Shown here: piece after piece, positions 28,011 to 36,664 of the stretch
Layout of the letters: each line of letters starts with the position of its first letter
How positions within the stretch are numbered: the stretch's first letter is position 1
NCBI RefSeq assembly: GCF_035953295.1
Contig: NZ_CP108370.1
Coordinates: 3,005,001-3,069,000, forward strand
DNA length: 64,000 bases
Direction of reading: 5' to 3'
Source of the DNA: Streptomyces sp. NBC_01335
Lineage (GTDB): Bacteria; Actinomycetota; Actinomycetes; Streptomycetales; Streptomycetaceae
Made by a program: the position numbers and the translations under genes
Notes under the pieces: model-generated
Databases searched by the model: none
Seen by the model: the letters and a program-made list of their open reading frames with translations, nothing else
Told to the model about the DNA's origin: nothing

Positions 28011-29801
28011 GTGGATGCGCAAAGCCGTGGACGGGCGGACGATATCGACCCCGCGGACCAGTGGGTCCTGAACCCGCGAACCGGCAATTACGAACTGCGA
28101 CTGAACCACTCCGAAGAGCATTCTCCGCAAGTGGACGAAGGACCCCGCATTCCGCGCGGCCGAAACGAATCGGATGCCGGAGAACCCCGTCCGGGCGGCC
28201 GTCGCCGGGCCCCCTCTCCCGAATCGGACGAGGACCCCGCACCGCGCGGGGACGAGCGGGTTCCCGGCCAGCGCAGCCGCCGGTCGGGCGGGCCCAGGCG
28301 CGCGGCGGAGGCCGAGGCCCCGGCCGGGCGCCGCACCCGCAGGGCGAAGAAGAGCGGCAAGAAGAAGTGGCTGGTGTGGACCGGCGGCGTGACGGCGTTC
28401 CTCGTCGTCGCGGGCTCGGGCGGCGCGTACGCCCTCTACCGGCACTTCAACGGCAACATAGGCACCGTCGACGTGGGCTCCGCCGGCAACAAGAACGTCA
28501 CCAGTTCCGGCCCGATGAACATCCTGATCATCGGCACCGACAAGCGCACCGGCAAGGGCAACGAGGGCTACGGCGACGCCGGGAGCGCCGGCCACGCCGA
28601 CACGAACATCCTCTTCCACGTTTCGGCGGACCGGACCAACGCGACCGCGCTCAGCATCCCGCGCGACCTGGTCATGGACATCCCCGACTGCGAGACGAAG
28701 CAGGAGGACGGCACCACCGAGGTCATCCCCGGGACGCCGAACGACCGCTTCAACGTCAGCCTCGGCCAGGAGGGCCGCGACCCCGGCTGCACCATGCGCA
28801 CGGTGAAGGAGCTCACCGGCCTGTCGGTCGACCACTTCATGATGGTGGACTTCAACGCGGTCAAGGAGCTCTCCACCGCGGTCGGCGGCGTCACCGTCTG
28901 CATGGCCAAACCGATCGACGACCCCAAGTCCCACCTCAAGCTCCCGAAGGGCGAGTCGAAGGTGGAGGGCGAGCAGGCCCTGGCCCTGCTGCGGACGCGG
29001 CACAGCTTCGGCAACGAGAGCGACCTGGACCGGATCAAGGTCCAGCAGCAGTTCCTCGGCTCGATGATCCGTCAGATGAAGTCGGACGACACCCTGACGA
29101 GCCCCACGAAGCTCTTCAAGCTCGCCAACGCGGCGACCAAGGCGCTGACGGTCGACTCGGGCATCGGTTCGGTGGCGAAGCTGACCACCCTCGCCAAGGA
29201 GCTCTCCAAGGTCCCGGCGAAGAACATCACCTTCACCACGGTGCCGGTCATAGACAACCCGGCCGAGCCGACGCCGGTCACGGTCGTCGTGCATCCGACC
29301 AAGGCCGAGCAGCTCTTCGAGACGATGCGTCAGGACGTCTCCCTCACCGAGGTGGCGGCGCAGCAGAAGGCCGCCGCCGCGAAGCAGAAGAGCGCGCAGG
29401 CCGCCCTGCTGGACGGGACCCGGGCGAAGGCGGCCGACGTACGGGTGGACGTGTACAACGGCGGGAAGATCTCCGGTGCCGCCGGGGCCACCGTCAGCTG
29501 GCTCCAGCTCGAAAAGGGCGTACTGAAGTCCACCAACAAGGCCAACGCGCCGGAGAAGATCGCGAAGACGACGCTCGAGTACGCGCCCAACCAGGCGGAC
29601 CAGGCCCGGGCGCTCGCCGACATGATGGGGCTGCCCGCCTCGGCGCTGAAGCAGGGCACCACGGACGCCGAAGGGCTGGAAGCGATGACGCTGACGCTCG
29701 GCGCCGATTTCAAGGGGGCCGGGGTCGCCGTCGACGCACCCGCCACGGCACCCACCGACATCCAGAGGGCTAGCGCCGACAAGGCGGTGTGCAGCGAGTG
29801 A
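28011..29801 (+). CDS. LCP family protein 2 with LytR_C domain
   Basis: A 596-residue LCP protein starting at GTG 28011, with GGAGGA upstream. The acidic/basic cytoplasmic N-terminus (DDIDPADQWVLNP, then Arg-rich) is followed by one membrane helix near 120-145, the LCP domain (MNILIIGTDKRTGKGN, LSIPRDLVMDIPDC, LLRTRHSFGNESDLDRIKVQQ) and a C-terminal LytR_C-like domain from about 475 (VRVDVYNGGKISGAAG). Cysteine pairs in the LCP domain (IPDCE, DPGCTM, TVCMAK) suggest extracellular disulfides. A 224-bp AT-richer gap before it suggests its own promoter. Confidence 0.93.
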   Translation: MDAQSRGRADDIDPADQWVLNPRTGNYELRLNHSEEHSPQVDEGPRIPRGRNESDAGEPRPGGRRRAPSPESDEDPAPRGDERVPGQRSRRSGGPRRAAEAEAPAGRRTRRAKKSGKKKWLVWTGGVTAFLVVAGSGGAYALYRHFNGNIGTVDVGSAGNKNVTSSGPMNILIIGTDKRTGKGNEGYGDAGSAGHADTNILFHVSADRTNATALSIPRDLVMDIPDCETKQEDGTTEVIPGTPNDRFNVSLGQEGRDPGCTMRTVKELTGLSVDHFMMVDFNAVKELSTAVGGVTVCMAKPIDDPKSHLKLPKGESKVEGEQALALLRTRHSFGNESDLDRIKVQQQFLGSMIRQMKSDDTLTSPTKLFKLANAATKALTVDSGIGSVAKLTTLAKELSKVPAKNITFTTVPVIDNPAEPTPVTVVVHPTKAEQLFETMRQDVSLTEVAAQQKAAAAKQKSAQAALLDGTRAKAADVRVDVYNGGKISGAAGATVSWLQLEKGVLKSTNKANAPEKIAKTTLEYAPNQADQARALADMMGLPASALKQGTTDAEGLEAMTLTLGADFKGAGVAVDAPATAPTDIQRASADKAVCSE

Positions 29802-29851
29802 AACCCGTTCGCCGCACCACCGCGAGAGTCTGAGCAGCAGGGGGGGTCCCG

Positions 29852-31564
29852 TTGGGACGGAACAGCACGCCCGGGGAGGGGACGCGACCACGCGTCCAGA
29901 AGGCCGATCAACTCGGCTGGGACGACAGTCTCTACGCCGACGGGGAAGCGGCGGGGGACGGTACGGGGGAAGGCGGGGAGCCCGGGCCCGGTACGGGCGG
30001 GGGCACCGTCCCGGCCCCGCGCAGGGGCCACAAGGCCGGCGGTGGCGCCGACCGCCCGTCCCGGCGCACGCCCAAGAAGGGCAAGCGCCGCGTCCTGCGG
30101 TGGATCGCCTCGGTGCTCTCCCTGCTGATACTCGCCACCGGCGCGGCCGGTTACGCGTATTACCAGCACCTGAACCACAACATAAAGAAGGAGGATCTGA
30201 CCCTCGGCGACAAGAAGATGACCGAGCACAAGGCCAACGCGGCCGGTCAGACTCCGCTGAACATCCTGATCATCGGCTCCGACGCCCGCGACACCGCGGC
30301 CAACCAGAAGCTGGGCGGCGCGAAGGAGACCTTCAACTCCACGCCCCTCGCCGACGTGCAGATGCTCCTGCACGTCTCGGCGGACCGCAGCAACATCTCG
30401 GTGGTCAGCATGCCGCGCGACACCATGCTGAAGATGCCCAAGTGCACGGACCCGAAGACCGGCGAGGTCTACGAGGCCTCCACCTCCCTGGTCATGACCA
30501 ACACGAGCCTGGGGCGCGGCGGTCCCGGCTGCACGGTCGCCGCCTGGTACGAACTCACCGGCATCACCATCGACCACTTCATGATGATCGACTTCGCCGG
30601 TGTGGTGTCGATGGCCGACGCCGTCGGCGGCGTGCCCGTCTGCGTCGACGCCAACGTCTACTCGCACACCAGCAAGGGTGCGGGCTCCGGCCTCAAGCTG
30701 AAGGAGGGCACCACCTCCATCAAGGGCAAGCAGGCCCTCCAGTGGCTGCGCACCCGTTACGGCTTCGAGGACAACACGGACCTGGGCCGGGAAGAGGCGC
30801 AGCACCAGTACCTGAACTCGATGGTCCGCGAGCTCCGCAAGGGCACCAAGCTGACCGACCCCGGGAAGCTGATGGACCTCGCCGAGGCCGCGAGCAGCGC
30901 GCTCACGGTCGACAAGGCCCTCGACCCGAAGGGGCTGTACGACCTGGCGGGGGAGCTCAAGAAGGTCCCGTCCAAGCGGATCACGATGACCACCATGCCG
31001 AACGTCTACGGCACCGGGGAGCTCAAGGACCGGGTCCTTCCGAAGCCGGGCGACGCCGAGCAGCTGTTCCGGATGGTGCGGGACGACGTCGCGCTCGACG
31101 GCAAGGCGTCCAAGCCCGCGGCGACCGCCTCGCCCACGCCCGCGGACCTGTCCGCGCCGGTCGACGAGATCGCCGTGACGGTGCGCAACGGGACAGCCAC
31201 GGACTCCCAGAGCTCGGCTCGCGGCCGCGCCGGTGACGTACGGGACCAGCTCAAGGACGCCGGCTTCGTCCGGGCCACGCTGAACTCCTCGGACGTCACC
31301 CCGTCGGCGCGGACCAGTGTCCTGTACCCGAGCGCGGACCTGGAGGGCGACGCCCAGGCGGTCGCCAAGGCGCTCGGCATCCCGGTGTCGCTGGTGAAGC
31401 AGTCCACCGACGTCTCCGGGATCTCGCTGGCGGTCGGCGCCGACTGGCGCGACGGGGGCAGCTACCCCGCCGCGGCGGACGACAAGACCCCCGATTCGGC
31501 GAAGGCCCTCAACGGGGACGACGAGGGGGCCTGCATGCACGTGAACCCGGACTTCACCTGGTAG
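29852..31564 (+). CDS. LCP family protein 3 with LytR_C domain
   Basis: A 570-residue LCP protein starting at TTG 29852, an uncommon start chosen because it follows a G-rich ribosome site (GCAGGGGGGG) and matches the codirectional spacing of 50 bp after LCP 2. The Gly-rich cytoplasmic N-terminus has one membrane helix near 83-105. The LCP domain shows LNILIIGSDARDTAAN, VSMPRDTMLKMPKC and WLRTRYGFEDNTDLGREEAQHQ. The LytR_C-like region begins at about 445 (IAVTVRNGTATDS). Compared with LCP 2, the domain order is the same, so the two are probably tandem duplicates that diverged. Confidence 0.92.
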   Translation: MGRNSTPGEGTRPRVQKADQLGWDDSLYADGEAAGDGTGEGGEPGPGTGGGTVPAPRRGHKAGGGADRPSRRTPKKGKRRVLRWIASVLSLLILATGAAGYAYYQHLNHNIKKEDLTLGDKKMTEHKANAAGQTPLNILIIGSDARDTAANQKLGGAKETFNSTPLADVQMLLHVSADRSNISVVSMPRDTMLKMPKCTDPKTGEVYEASTSLVMTNTSLGRGGPGCTVAAWYELTGITIDHFMMIDFAGVVSMADAVGGVPVCVDANVYSHTSKGAGSGLKLKEGTTSIKGKQALQWLRTRYGFEDNTDLGREEAQHQYLNSMVRELRKGTKLTDPGKLMDLAEAASSALTVDKALDPKGLYDLAGELKKVPSKRITMTTMPNVYGTGELKDRVLPKPGDAEQLFRMVRDDVALDGKASKPAATASPTPADLSAPVDEIAVTVRNGTATDSQSSARGRAGDVRDQLKDAGFVRATLNSSDVTPSARTSVLYPSADLEGDAQAVAKALGIPVSLVKQSTDVSGISLAVGADWRDGGSYPAAADDKTPDSAKALNGDDEGACMHVNPDFTW

Positions 31565-31577
31565 CCGCCGGGGCACG

Positions 31578-31626
31578 CACATGAGGGAAGGGCTCCACCG
31601 CGACGGTGGAGCCCTTCCCTCATGTG
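31578..31626. terminator. Bidirectional hairpin terminator (23-bp perfect stem)
   Basis: Bases 31578-31600 pair perfectly with 31604-31626 around a 3-base CGA loop (stem core GAGGGAAGGGCTCC). It lies between convergent LCP 3 and the GT2 gene, 14 bp past the LCP 3 stop, so it can stop transcription from both sides. Confidence 0.9.
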
Positions 31627-31662
31627 TGTACGACCCGCGCGTACGACCCGTGCGGGCGGGTG

Positions 31663-32685
31663 TCAGGCGGTCTGCTCGCTCAGCGAGGGACGGCGGCCGG
31701 CGATGACGCGCCGGGCCAGCGAGCGCGGGCTGGTGAGGAAGCCGTACCCCCAGGACATGTGCATGGTGGCGAGGGCGACCGGGATCTGCGCGCGGGCCTT
31801 CAGCGACAGCCCCTTGCCCGCGGGCAGCGATCCGGCGGTGATGGCGGCGGCGTAGGCGGCGGGGACGAGGAAGGCCCAGGGGGTGACCGCGGCGCCGACG
31901 ACGATGCCCGCCGCGATGGCGCAGACGGCGGTCGGCGGGGCGAGGTAGCGCAGGTTGATCGAGCCGGCGTGGTAGCGGGCGACGACGTGCCGCCAGCGGC
32001 CGTAGTCCTTGTACTGCTTGGCGAGCGCCCGCACCGAGGGGCGGGGGCGGTACTGGACCTTCAGCTCGGGCGAGAACCAGATCAGGCCGCCGGCCTCGCG
32101 GATGCGGAAGTTCAGCTCCCAGTCCTGGGCCCGGACGAACTCGACGTTGTACCCCTCGGCCCTCTCCAGCGCCTCGCGGCGGAAGACGCCGAGGTACACG
32201 GTCTCGGCGGGGCCCGCCTGGCCGCCGGTGTGGAACGCGGCGTTGCCGACGCCGATCTTCGAGGTCATCGCCGCGGCGACGGCGTCCTCCCAGGCGTTCT
32301 CGCCCTCGGCGTGCATGATGCCGCCGACGTTCTGCGCGCCGGTCTCCTCCAGGAGGCGGACGGCGGTGGCGATGTAGTCGGGCGAGAGCATGCCGTGTCC
32401 GTCGACCCGCACCACGATCGGGTGGTGGGACGCCGCGATGGCGGCGTTGAGGGCGGCGGGGGTGCGGCCCGTGGGGTTGGGGACGGTGTGGACGCGGGAA
32501 TCCTCGCGCACCAGTTCGGCGGCGATCTCGTCGGTGCGGTCCTTGGACGGGCCGAGCGCGATCACCACCTCCATCTCACCGGCGTACTCCTGTTCCAGGA
32601 TGTGCCGGACCGAGTTCCTCAGGTGCCGCTCCTCGTCGAGCACCGGCATGATCACTGAGACGGCGGGGTACTGCGCGGCAGACAT
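31663..32685 (-). CDS. GT2 family glycosyltransferase
   Basis: A 340-residue glycosyltransferase starting at ATG 32685 (MSAAQYPAVSVIM), with GAGGA 4 bp upstream. The GT-A domain spans about 1-225: VSVIMPVLDEERHLRN, the acidic VVRVDGHGMLSP and the late EFVRAQDWELNFRIREAGG. Two to three hydrophobic helices (about 245-300: AVCAIAAGIVVGAAV, FLVPAAYAAAITAG) suggest membrane association. It faces LCP 4 divergently and converges with LCP 3, so it probably builds the glycan that an LCP protein attaches. Donor and acceptor are unknown. Confidence 0.9.
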   Translation of the reverse strand: MSAAQYPAVSVIMPVLDEERHLRNSVRHILEQEYAGEMEVVIALGPSKDRTDEIAAELVREDSRVHTVPNPTGRTPAALNAAIAASHHPIVVRVDGHGMLSPDYIATAVRLLEETGAQNVGGIMHAEGENAWEDAVAAAMTSKIGVGNAAFHTGGQAGPAETVYLGVFRREALERAEGYNVEFVRAQDWELNFRIREAGGLIWFSPELKVQYRPRPSVRALAKQYKDYGRWRHVVARYHAGSINLRYLAPPTAVCAIAAGIVVGAAVTPWAFLVPAAYAAAITAGSLPAGKGLSLKARAQIPVALATMHMSWGYGFLTSPRSLARRVIAGRRPSLSEQTA

Positions 32686-32834
32686 GTGGTCCTCGGGGGG
32701 TCCTCGGGGGCGCCGGACTCCGGGTCGCACCACGGGAGACGGCGGTTGTTCGACAGGTGGTGCGCGCGGCCACGTTACCGCTTACGGGGGACAACGGCGC
32801 GTCCCGCCGGGTCGCAGCCCGGAAAGGAGATCGT

Positions 32835-32888
32835 ATGGACTTACCGTACGGACGGTCTGCCCACGCCCAGGAGGTTTCCCCCTCGTGA
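32835..32888 (+). CDS. Candidate 17-codon upstream ORF with TTA codon
   Basis: ATG 32835 lies 5 bp after AAAGGAGA, a near-ideal ribosome site. The ORF (MDLPYGRSAHAQEVSPS) has a rare TTA leucine as its third codon. Its TGA (32886-32888) overlaps the GTG start of LCP 4 as GTGA. This geometry suits translational coupling and dependence on the bldA tRNA. It may instead be chance within a leader; there is no homology evidence. Confidence 0.35.
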   Translation: MDLPYGRSAHAQEVSPS

Positions 32889-34384
32889 CCACGCCGCCCA
32901 GGCCGCCCCGTCCACCGCACCCCCGGCGCACTCCGCCGCGGCGCGGTCCGGCGCCGTCCGGGAGGCCGCTGAGATCCCGGCGGCAGGACGAGCGGCCCCG
33001 CTGGGGGATGCGGGTGGCGACGGGGCTGTCGGTGCTGGTACTCGGCGCGGGCGGCATCGGCCACGCGCTGGTCACCGGGCTGGAGACCGGCATCGACCGG
33101 GTGGACCCCTTCCGCGACATGAAGAACCGGCCGTCCGGGAGCCGCGGGACGAACCTGCTGCTCGTCGGCACCGACGGCCGCGACAGCATCACCGCGGCGG
33201 AGAAGAAGAAGTACCGGCTCGGCGGCGCCCCCTGCCACTGCACCGACACCCTCATGCTGGTGCACCTCTCCCAGGACCGCCGGCGGGCGAGCGTGGTGAG
33301 CCTGCCGCGCGACAGCTACGCCGTGATCCCCGCGCACACGGACAGGACGACCGGCAAGCAGCACGCCGCGCACCCCGTGAAGCTGAACGCCGCCTACGCG
33401 GAGGGCGGGCCGAACCTGACCGTGCGCACCGTGGAGCAGCTGACCGGCGTCAAGATCGACCACTACCTGGAGGCGGACTTCACCAGCTTCATGAAGACGG
33501 TGGACGCGCTGGGCGGCGTGGAGATCTGCACGGTGCGGCCGCTGAAGGACGCGTACACGGGTCTCGACCTCCCGGCGGGCACCCACGAGCTGGGCGGCGG
33601 CCAGGCCCTCCAGTACGTCCGCTCCCGGCACATCGACGGGGCGGCCGACCTGGGGCGGATGGAGCGGCAGCAGAAGTTCGTCGCGGCGGTGATCGAGCGG
33701 GCGACCAGCAAGGGGGTGCTGCTCAACCCCGTGAAGTTCCAGCAGGTCGTCTCGGCGATGCTGGGGTCGGTACGGGCCGACGAGGGGTTCGGCACCGAGC
33801 AGATGCTGGAGCTGGGGTCGGCGATGCGCGGGTTCACCGCCGCCTCGTCGGAGTTCGCCTCCGTCCCGGTGGGCGACCCGAGCTTCCCGGTGAAGGGGAT
33901 CGGGTCGACCGTGAAGTGGGACACCGCGCGGGCGAACGCCCTGTTCCGGACCCTGCGCGAGGACAAGCCGCTCACCGCCGCGAAGCCGTCCACCGCCCCG
34001 GCGGAGTCGAAGGCGACGGTGGTGGACGTGGCGCCCCAGCAGATCCGGGTCCAGGTCTACAACGGCACGCCGCGGGCCGGTCTCGGCAAGCAGCTGGACG
34101 CCGCCCTGCGCGCCACCGGCTTCAACACCACCGCGGCGCCCCTCAACGGCGCGGTCCGCGACCTCGCGCGCACCCTGATCACCTACGACCCGCGCTGGGA
34201 CCGCTCGGCGAAGTCGCTGGCCGCGGCGTTGCCCGGCAGCGAGCTGCGGGCGGCGCCCGGCCAGGGCGCGACGCTGCGGGTGACGGTCGGCGAGGACTGG
34301 GCGGCGGTGGTGCCGGTGCGGGCGGAGACCGTGCCCCGGGGTACGTTCCACGCCGTCACCGGCGACGAGGTCGTCTGCCCCTGA
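32885..34384 (+). CDS. LCP family protein 4 with LytR_C domain
   Basis: A 499-residue LCP protein starting at GTG 32885 with AGGAGG about 9 bp upstream. The cytoplasmic N-terminus is Pro/Arg-rich. A membrane helix near 41-62 precedes the LCP domain (NLLLVGTDGRDSITAAEKKK, VVSLPRDSYAVIP, YVRSRHIDGAADLGRMERQQ). A CHC motif (GAPCHCTDTLM) sits where other members have no cysteines. The LytR_C-like domain begins at about 380 (IRVQVYNGTPRAGLGKQ). It is divergent from the GT2 gene, sharing a 199-bp control region. A short upstream ORF overlaps its start. Confidence 0.93.
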   Translation: MTTPPRPPRPPHPRRTPPRRGPAPSGRPLRSRRQDERPRWGMRVATGLSVLVLGAGGIGHALVTGLETGIDRVDPFRDMKNRPSGSRGTNLLLVGTDGRDSITAAEKKKYRLGGAPCHCTDTLMLVHLSQDRRRASVVSLPRDSYAVIPAHTDRTTGKQHAAHPVKLNAAYAEGGPNLTVRTVEQLTGVKIDHYLEADFTSFMKTVDALGGVEICTVRPLKDAYTGLDLPAGTHELGGGQALQYVRSRHIDGAADLGRMERQQKFVAAVIERATSKGVLLNPVKFQQVVSAMLGSVRADEGFGTEQMLELGSAMRGFTAASSEFASVPVGDPSFPVKGIGSTVKWDTARANALFRTLREDKPLTAAKPSTAPAESKATVVDVAPQQIRVQVYNGTPRAGLGKQLDAALRATGFNTTAAPLNGAVRDLARTLITYDPRWDRSAKSLAAALPGSELRAAPGQGATLRVTVGEDWAAVVPVRAETVPRGTFHAVTGDEVVCP

Positions 34385-34447
34385 CCCGCGCCGCACCGAG
34401 CTCTCTCGCCGCGGGGGTCAGCCCTCGTCGGTGCCGCCGGGCCGGGT

Positions 34448-35071
34448 TCAGCCCTCGTCGATGCCGTCCGCGGCGCGCTGCTCGCGCAGCTCCTTGATCG
34501 CACGGCGCCGGGCGAGGCGGTGCGTACGGCGGATCTGGGCCTCCTGGTGGCGCCGCTTGTCTCGCTCGGTGCTGGGGATCACCGGCGGTACGGGCCGGGG
34601 GCGGCCGTCCGCGTCGACGGCGGCGAAGACGAGGTAGGCGCTGCCGACCTGCTGTGCGGGGGTCGACTCGTTCCACCGCTCGGCCATCACCCGTACCCCG
34701 ACCTCCATGGAGGAGCGGCCCGTCCAGTTCACCTGGGCGCGTACGTGCACGAGGTCGCCGACCCGGACCGGCTCCAGGAAGACCATCTCGTCCATCGAGG
34801 CCGTCACGGCGGGGCCGCCCGAGTGCCGGCCGGCCACGGCCCCGGCCGCGTCGTCCACCAGCTTCATGATCACGCCGCCGTGCACCGTGCCCAGGAGGTT
34901 GGTGTCGCTGCCGGTCATGATGTGGCTGAGGGTGGTGCGGGACGCCTCGGTGGGCTTGCCGGGGAGGTCACCGGCACCGTCGCGGCCGTCACCGCCGTCC
35001 GTGCGGGTCCGGGAACGGCTTCCGTCCTCGGGGCTGCTCTCGCCCTGGGGGTGATTGGCCAGTTTTGTCAT
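34448..35071 (-). CDS. Acyl-CoA thioesterase (hotdog fold)
   Basis: A 207-residue YciA/acyl-CoA hydrolase-type protein; I start it at ATG 35071 (MTKLANHPQG), although GTG 35080 is three codons upstream. After a disordered N-terminus of about 45 residues, the hotdog domain shows NLLGTVHGGVIMKLVDDAAG (the substrate-binding helix with its acidic residue) and MDEMVFLEPVRVGDLVHV. The C-terminal 45 residues are strongly basic (RRHQEAQIRRTHRLARRRAI). It hydrolyses acyl-CoA thioesters; the chain preference is unknown. It is divergent from LCP 5 by 117 bp. Confidence 0.9.
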   Translation of the reverse strand: MTKLANHPQGESSPEDGSRSRTRTDGGDGRDGAGDLPGKPTEASRTTLSHIMTGSDTNLLGTVHGGVIMKLVDDAAGAVAGRHSGGPAVTASMDEMVFLEPVRVGDLVHVRAQVNWTGRSSMEVGVRVMAERWNESTPAQQVGSAYLVFAAVDADGRPRPVPPVIPSTERDKRRHQEAQIRRTHRLARRRAIKELREQRAADGIDEG

Positions 35072-35188
35072 ACCGTCCACTGTATGCGGCCGTTGCGCGA
35101 CCGAATTTGCATCAGCTTCGCAACAGCCCTGAACCGTTTCTTCTCACACCCTGTGATCCGCGTGCCCCGGGGCGGCAGACTGGTCCGC

Positions 35189-36577
35189 ATGAGTGACAGG
35201 CCCGGATGGAACGACGACAGCGACCGCTACGGCCGGGGCAGCGCCTCCCCCGAGCCCGAGGGTGCGCGCTCCATGCCCCGTGTCCAGCGGCACCCCGCCC
35301 CGCCGCGCGCTCCTCAGGTGCCGCCGCAGGGTCCGGGGTACCAGGGCCAGGGGCGCCAGGGGTACGGCACCCCCGAGGCGCCCCAGCACGACGCGTACGA
35401 CCCGTACGCCCAGGGCGGCGGCCAGGCCGGACCCGGGTACGACAGCGGATACAACACCGGCCAGGTCTACGGATCGCCCCAGGGCCCCGGGCACGGCCAG
35501 GGCCACGGACCGGGCCACGGACCGGGGCAGGGGCCGGGCGGTGGTCGTGGCGGGCGCGGCGGTGACGGCGGTTACGTCCAGGGCCGGCCCGCGCCGGACT
35601 GGCGGCGCCGGATCAAGCTCGGCGCGCTGGCCCTGGTGGTCGTCGTGCTGGCGGTCTCCGTCTCGACGTACTTCTGGGCGGACTCCAAGCTCAAGCGCGA
35701 GGTCGACCTCTCCAAGGTCATCGACCGCCCTGACGCGGGCGACGGCACGAACTACCTGATCGTCGGCTCCGACAGCCGCCAGGGCATGTCGGCCGAGGAC
35801 AAGAAGAAGCTGCACACCGGGTCCGCCGAGGGCAAGCGCACCGACTCGATGATGATCCTGCACAACGGGTCGAACGGGCCGACGCTGGTCTCGCTGCCCC
35901 GTGACTCGAACGTGGAGATCCCCTCGTTCGTGGGCTCCGAGTCGGGCAAGACGTACCAGGGCACCGGCCGGACGGTGAAGCTGAACGCCGCCTACGCGGA
36001 GGACGGCCCGGAGCTGCTGGTGCGGACCGTCGAGTACAACACCGGTCTGCACATCGACCACTACGTCGAGATCGGCTTCGGCGGCTTCGCCAGCATCGTG
36101 GACGCGATCGGCGGGGTCGAGCTCGACATCCCGAAGGCCTTCAAGGACAAGAACTCGGGCGCCGACTTCCAGGCGGGCAAGCAGACGCTGAACGGCGAGC
36201 AGTCCCTCGCCTTCGTCCGTACCCGCTACGCCTTCGCGGGCAGCGACCTGGACCGTACGAAGAACCAGCAGAAGTTCCTCGCGGCCCTCGCGAGCCAGAC
36301 GGCGACCCCGTCGACGCTGATCAACCCGTTCAAGCTGTACCCGGTGCTGGGCGCGGGTCTCGACACCCTCGTCGTGGACAAGGACATGTCGCTCTGGTCG
36401 CTGGCCCGGATGTTCTTCGCGATGAAGGGCGTCACCGGCGGCGACGGTACGTCGATGAACATCCCGCTCTCCGGGCAGAGCACCAGCGGGGGCAACCTCA
36501 TCTGGGACAAGGCGAAGGTCAAGCAGCTCGTGGAGCAGCTGAAGAACGACGAGAAGGTCACGGTGCAGGGCAGCTGA
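35189..36577 (+). CDS. LCP family protein 5, Gly/Tyr/Gln-rich cytoplasmic tail
   Basis: A 462-residue LCP protein starting at ATG 35189 (MSDRPGWNDD). The first 135 residues are low-complexity, rich in Gly, Pro, Gln, Tyr and His (GYQGQGRQGYG, DAYDPYAQGGG, then GHGQGHGPGHGPGQGPG). A membrane helix lies near 147-168. The LCP domain follows (NYLIVGSDSRQGMSAEDKKK, LVSLPRDSNVEIP, FVRTRYAFAGSDLDRTKNQQ). It has no LytR_C domain. The tail shares the AYDPY-type motif with the Q/Y-rich end of the giant glycosyltransferase at 13 kb. It ends at a strong hairpin. Confidence 0.93.
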   Translation: MSDRPGWNDDSDRYGRGSASPEPEGARSMPRVQRHPAPPRAPQVPPQGPGYQGQGRQGYGTPEAPQHDAYDPYAQGGGQAGPGYDSGYNTGQVYGSPQGPGHGQGHGPGHGPGQGPGGGRGGRGGDGGYVQGRPAPDWRRRIKLGALALVVVVLAVSVSTYFWADSKLKREVDLSKVIDRPDAGDGTNYLIVGSDSRQGMSAEDKKKLHTGSAEGKRTDSMMILHNGSNGPTLVSLPRDSNVEIPSFVGSESGKTYQGTGRTVKLNAAYAEDGPELLVRTVEYNTGLHIDHYVEIGFGGFASIVDAIGGVELDIPKAFKDKNSGADFQAGKQTLNGEQSLAFVRTRYAFAGSDLDRTKNQQKFLAALASQTATPSTLINPFKLYPVLGAGLDTLVVDKDMSLWSLARMFFAMKGVTGGDGTSMNIPLSGQSTSGGNLIWDKAKVKQLVEQLKNDEKVTVQGS

Positions 36578-36587
36578 CCTCCTGTCA

Positions 36588-36631
36588 CGCGAGGGAGCCG
36601 GGACCCCGGTCGGGGTCCCGGCTCCCTCGCG
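36588..36631. terminator. Bidirectional hairpin terminator (20-bp perfect stem)
   Basis: Bases 36588-36607 (CGCGAGGGAGCC...) pair perfectly with 36612-36631 around a GGTC loop. It lies between LCP 5 and the convergent SGNH hydrolase. Confidence 0.9.
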
Positions 36632-36664
36632 TTCACCGGGCCTGCTCGTGACGGCCCGAGCGCG

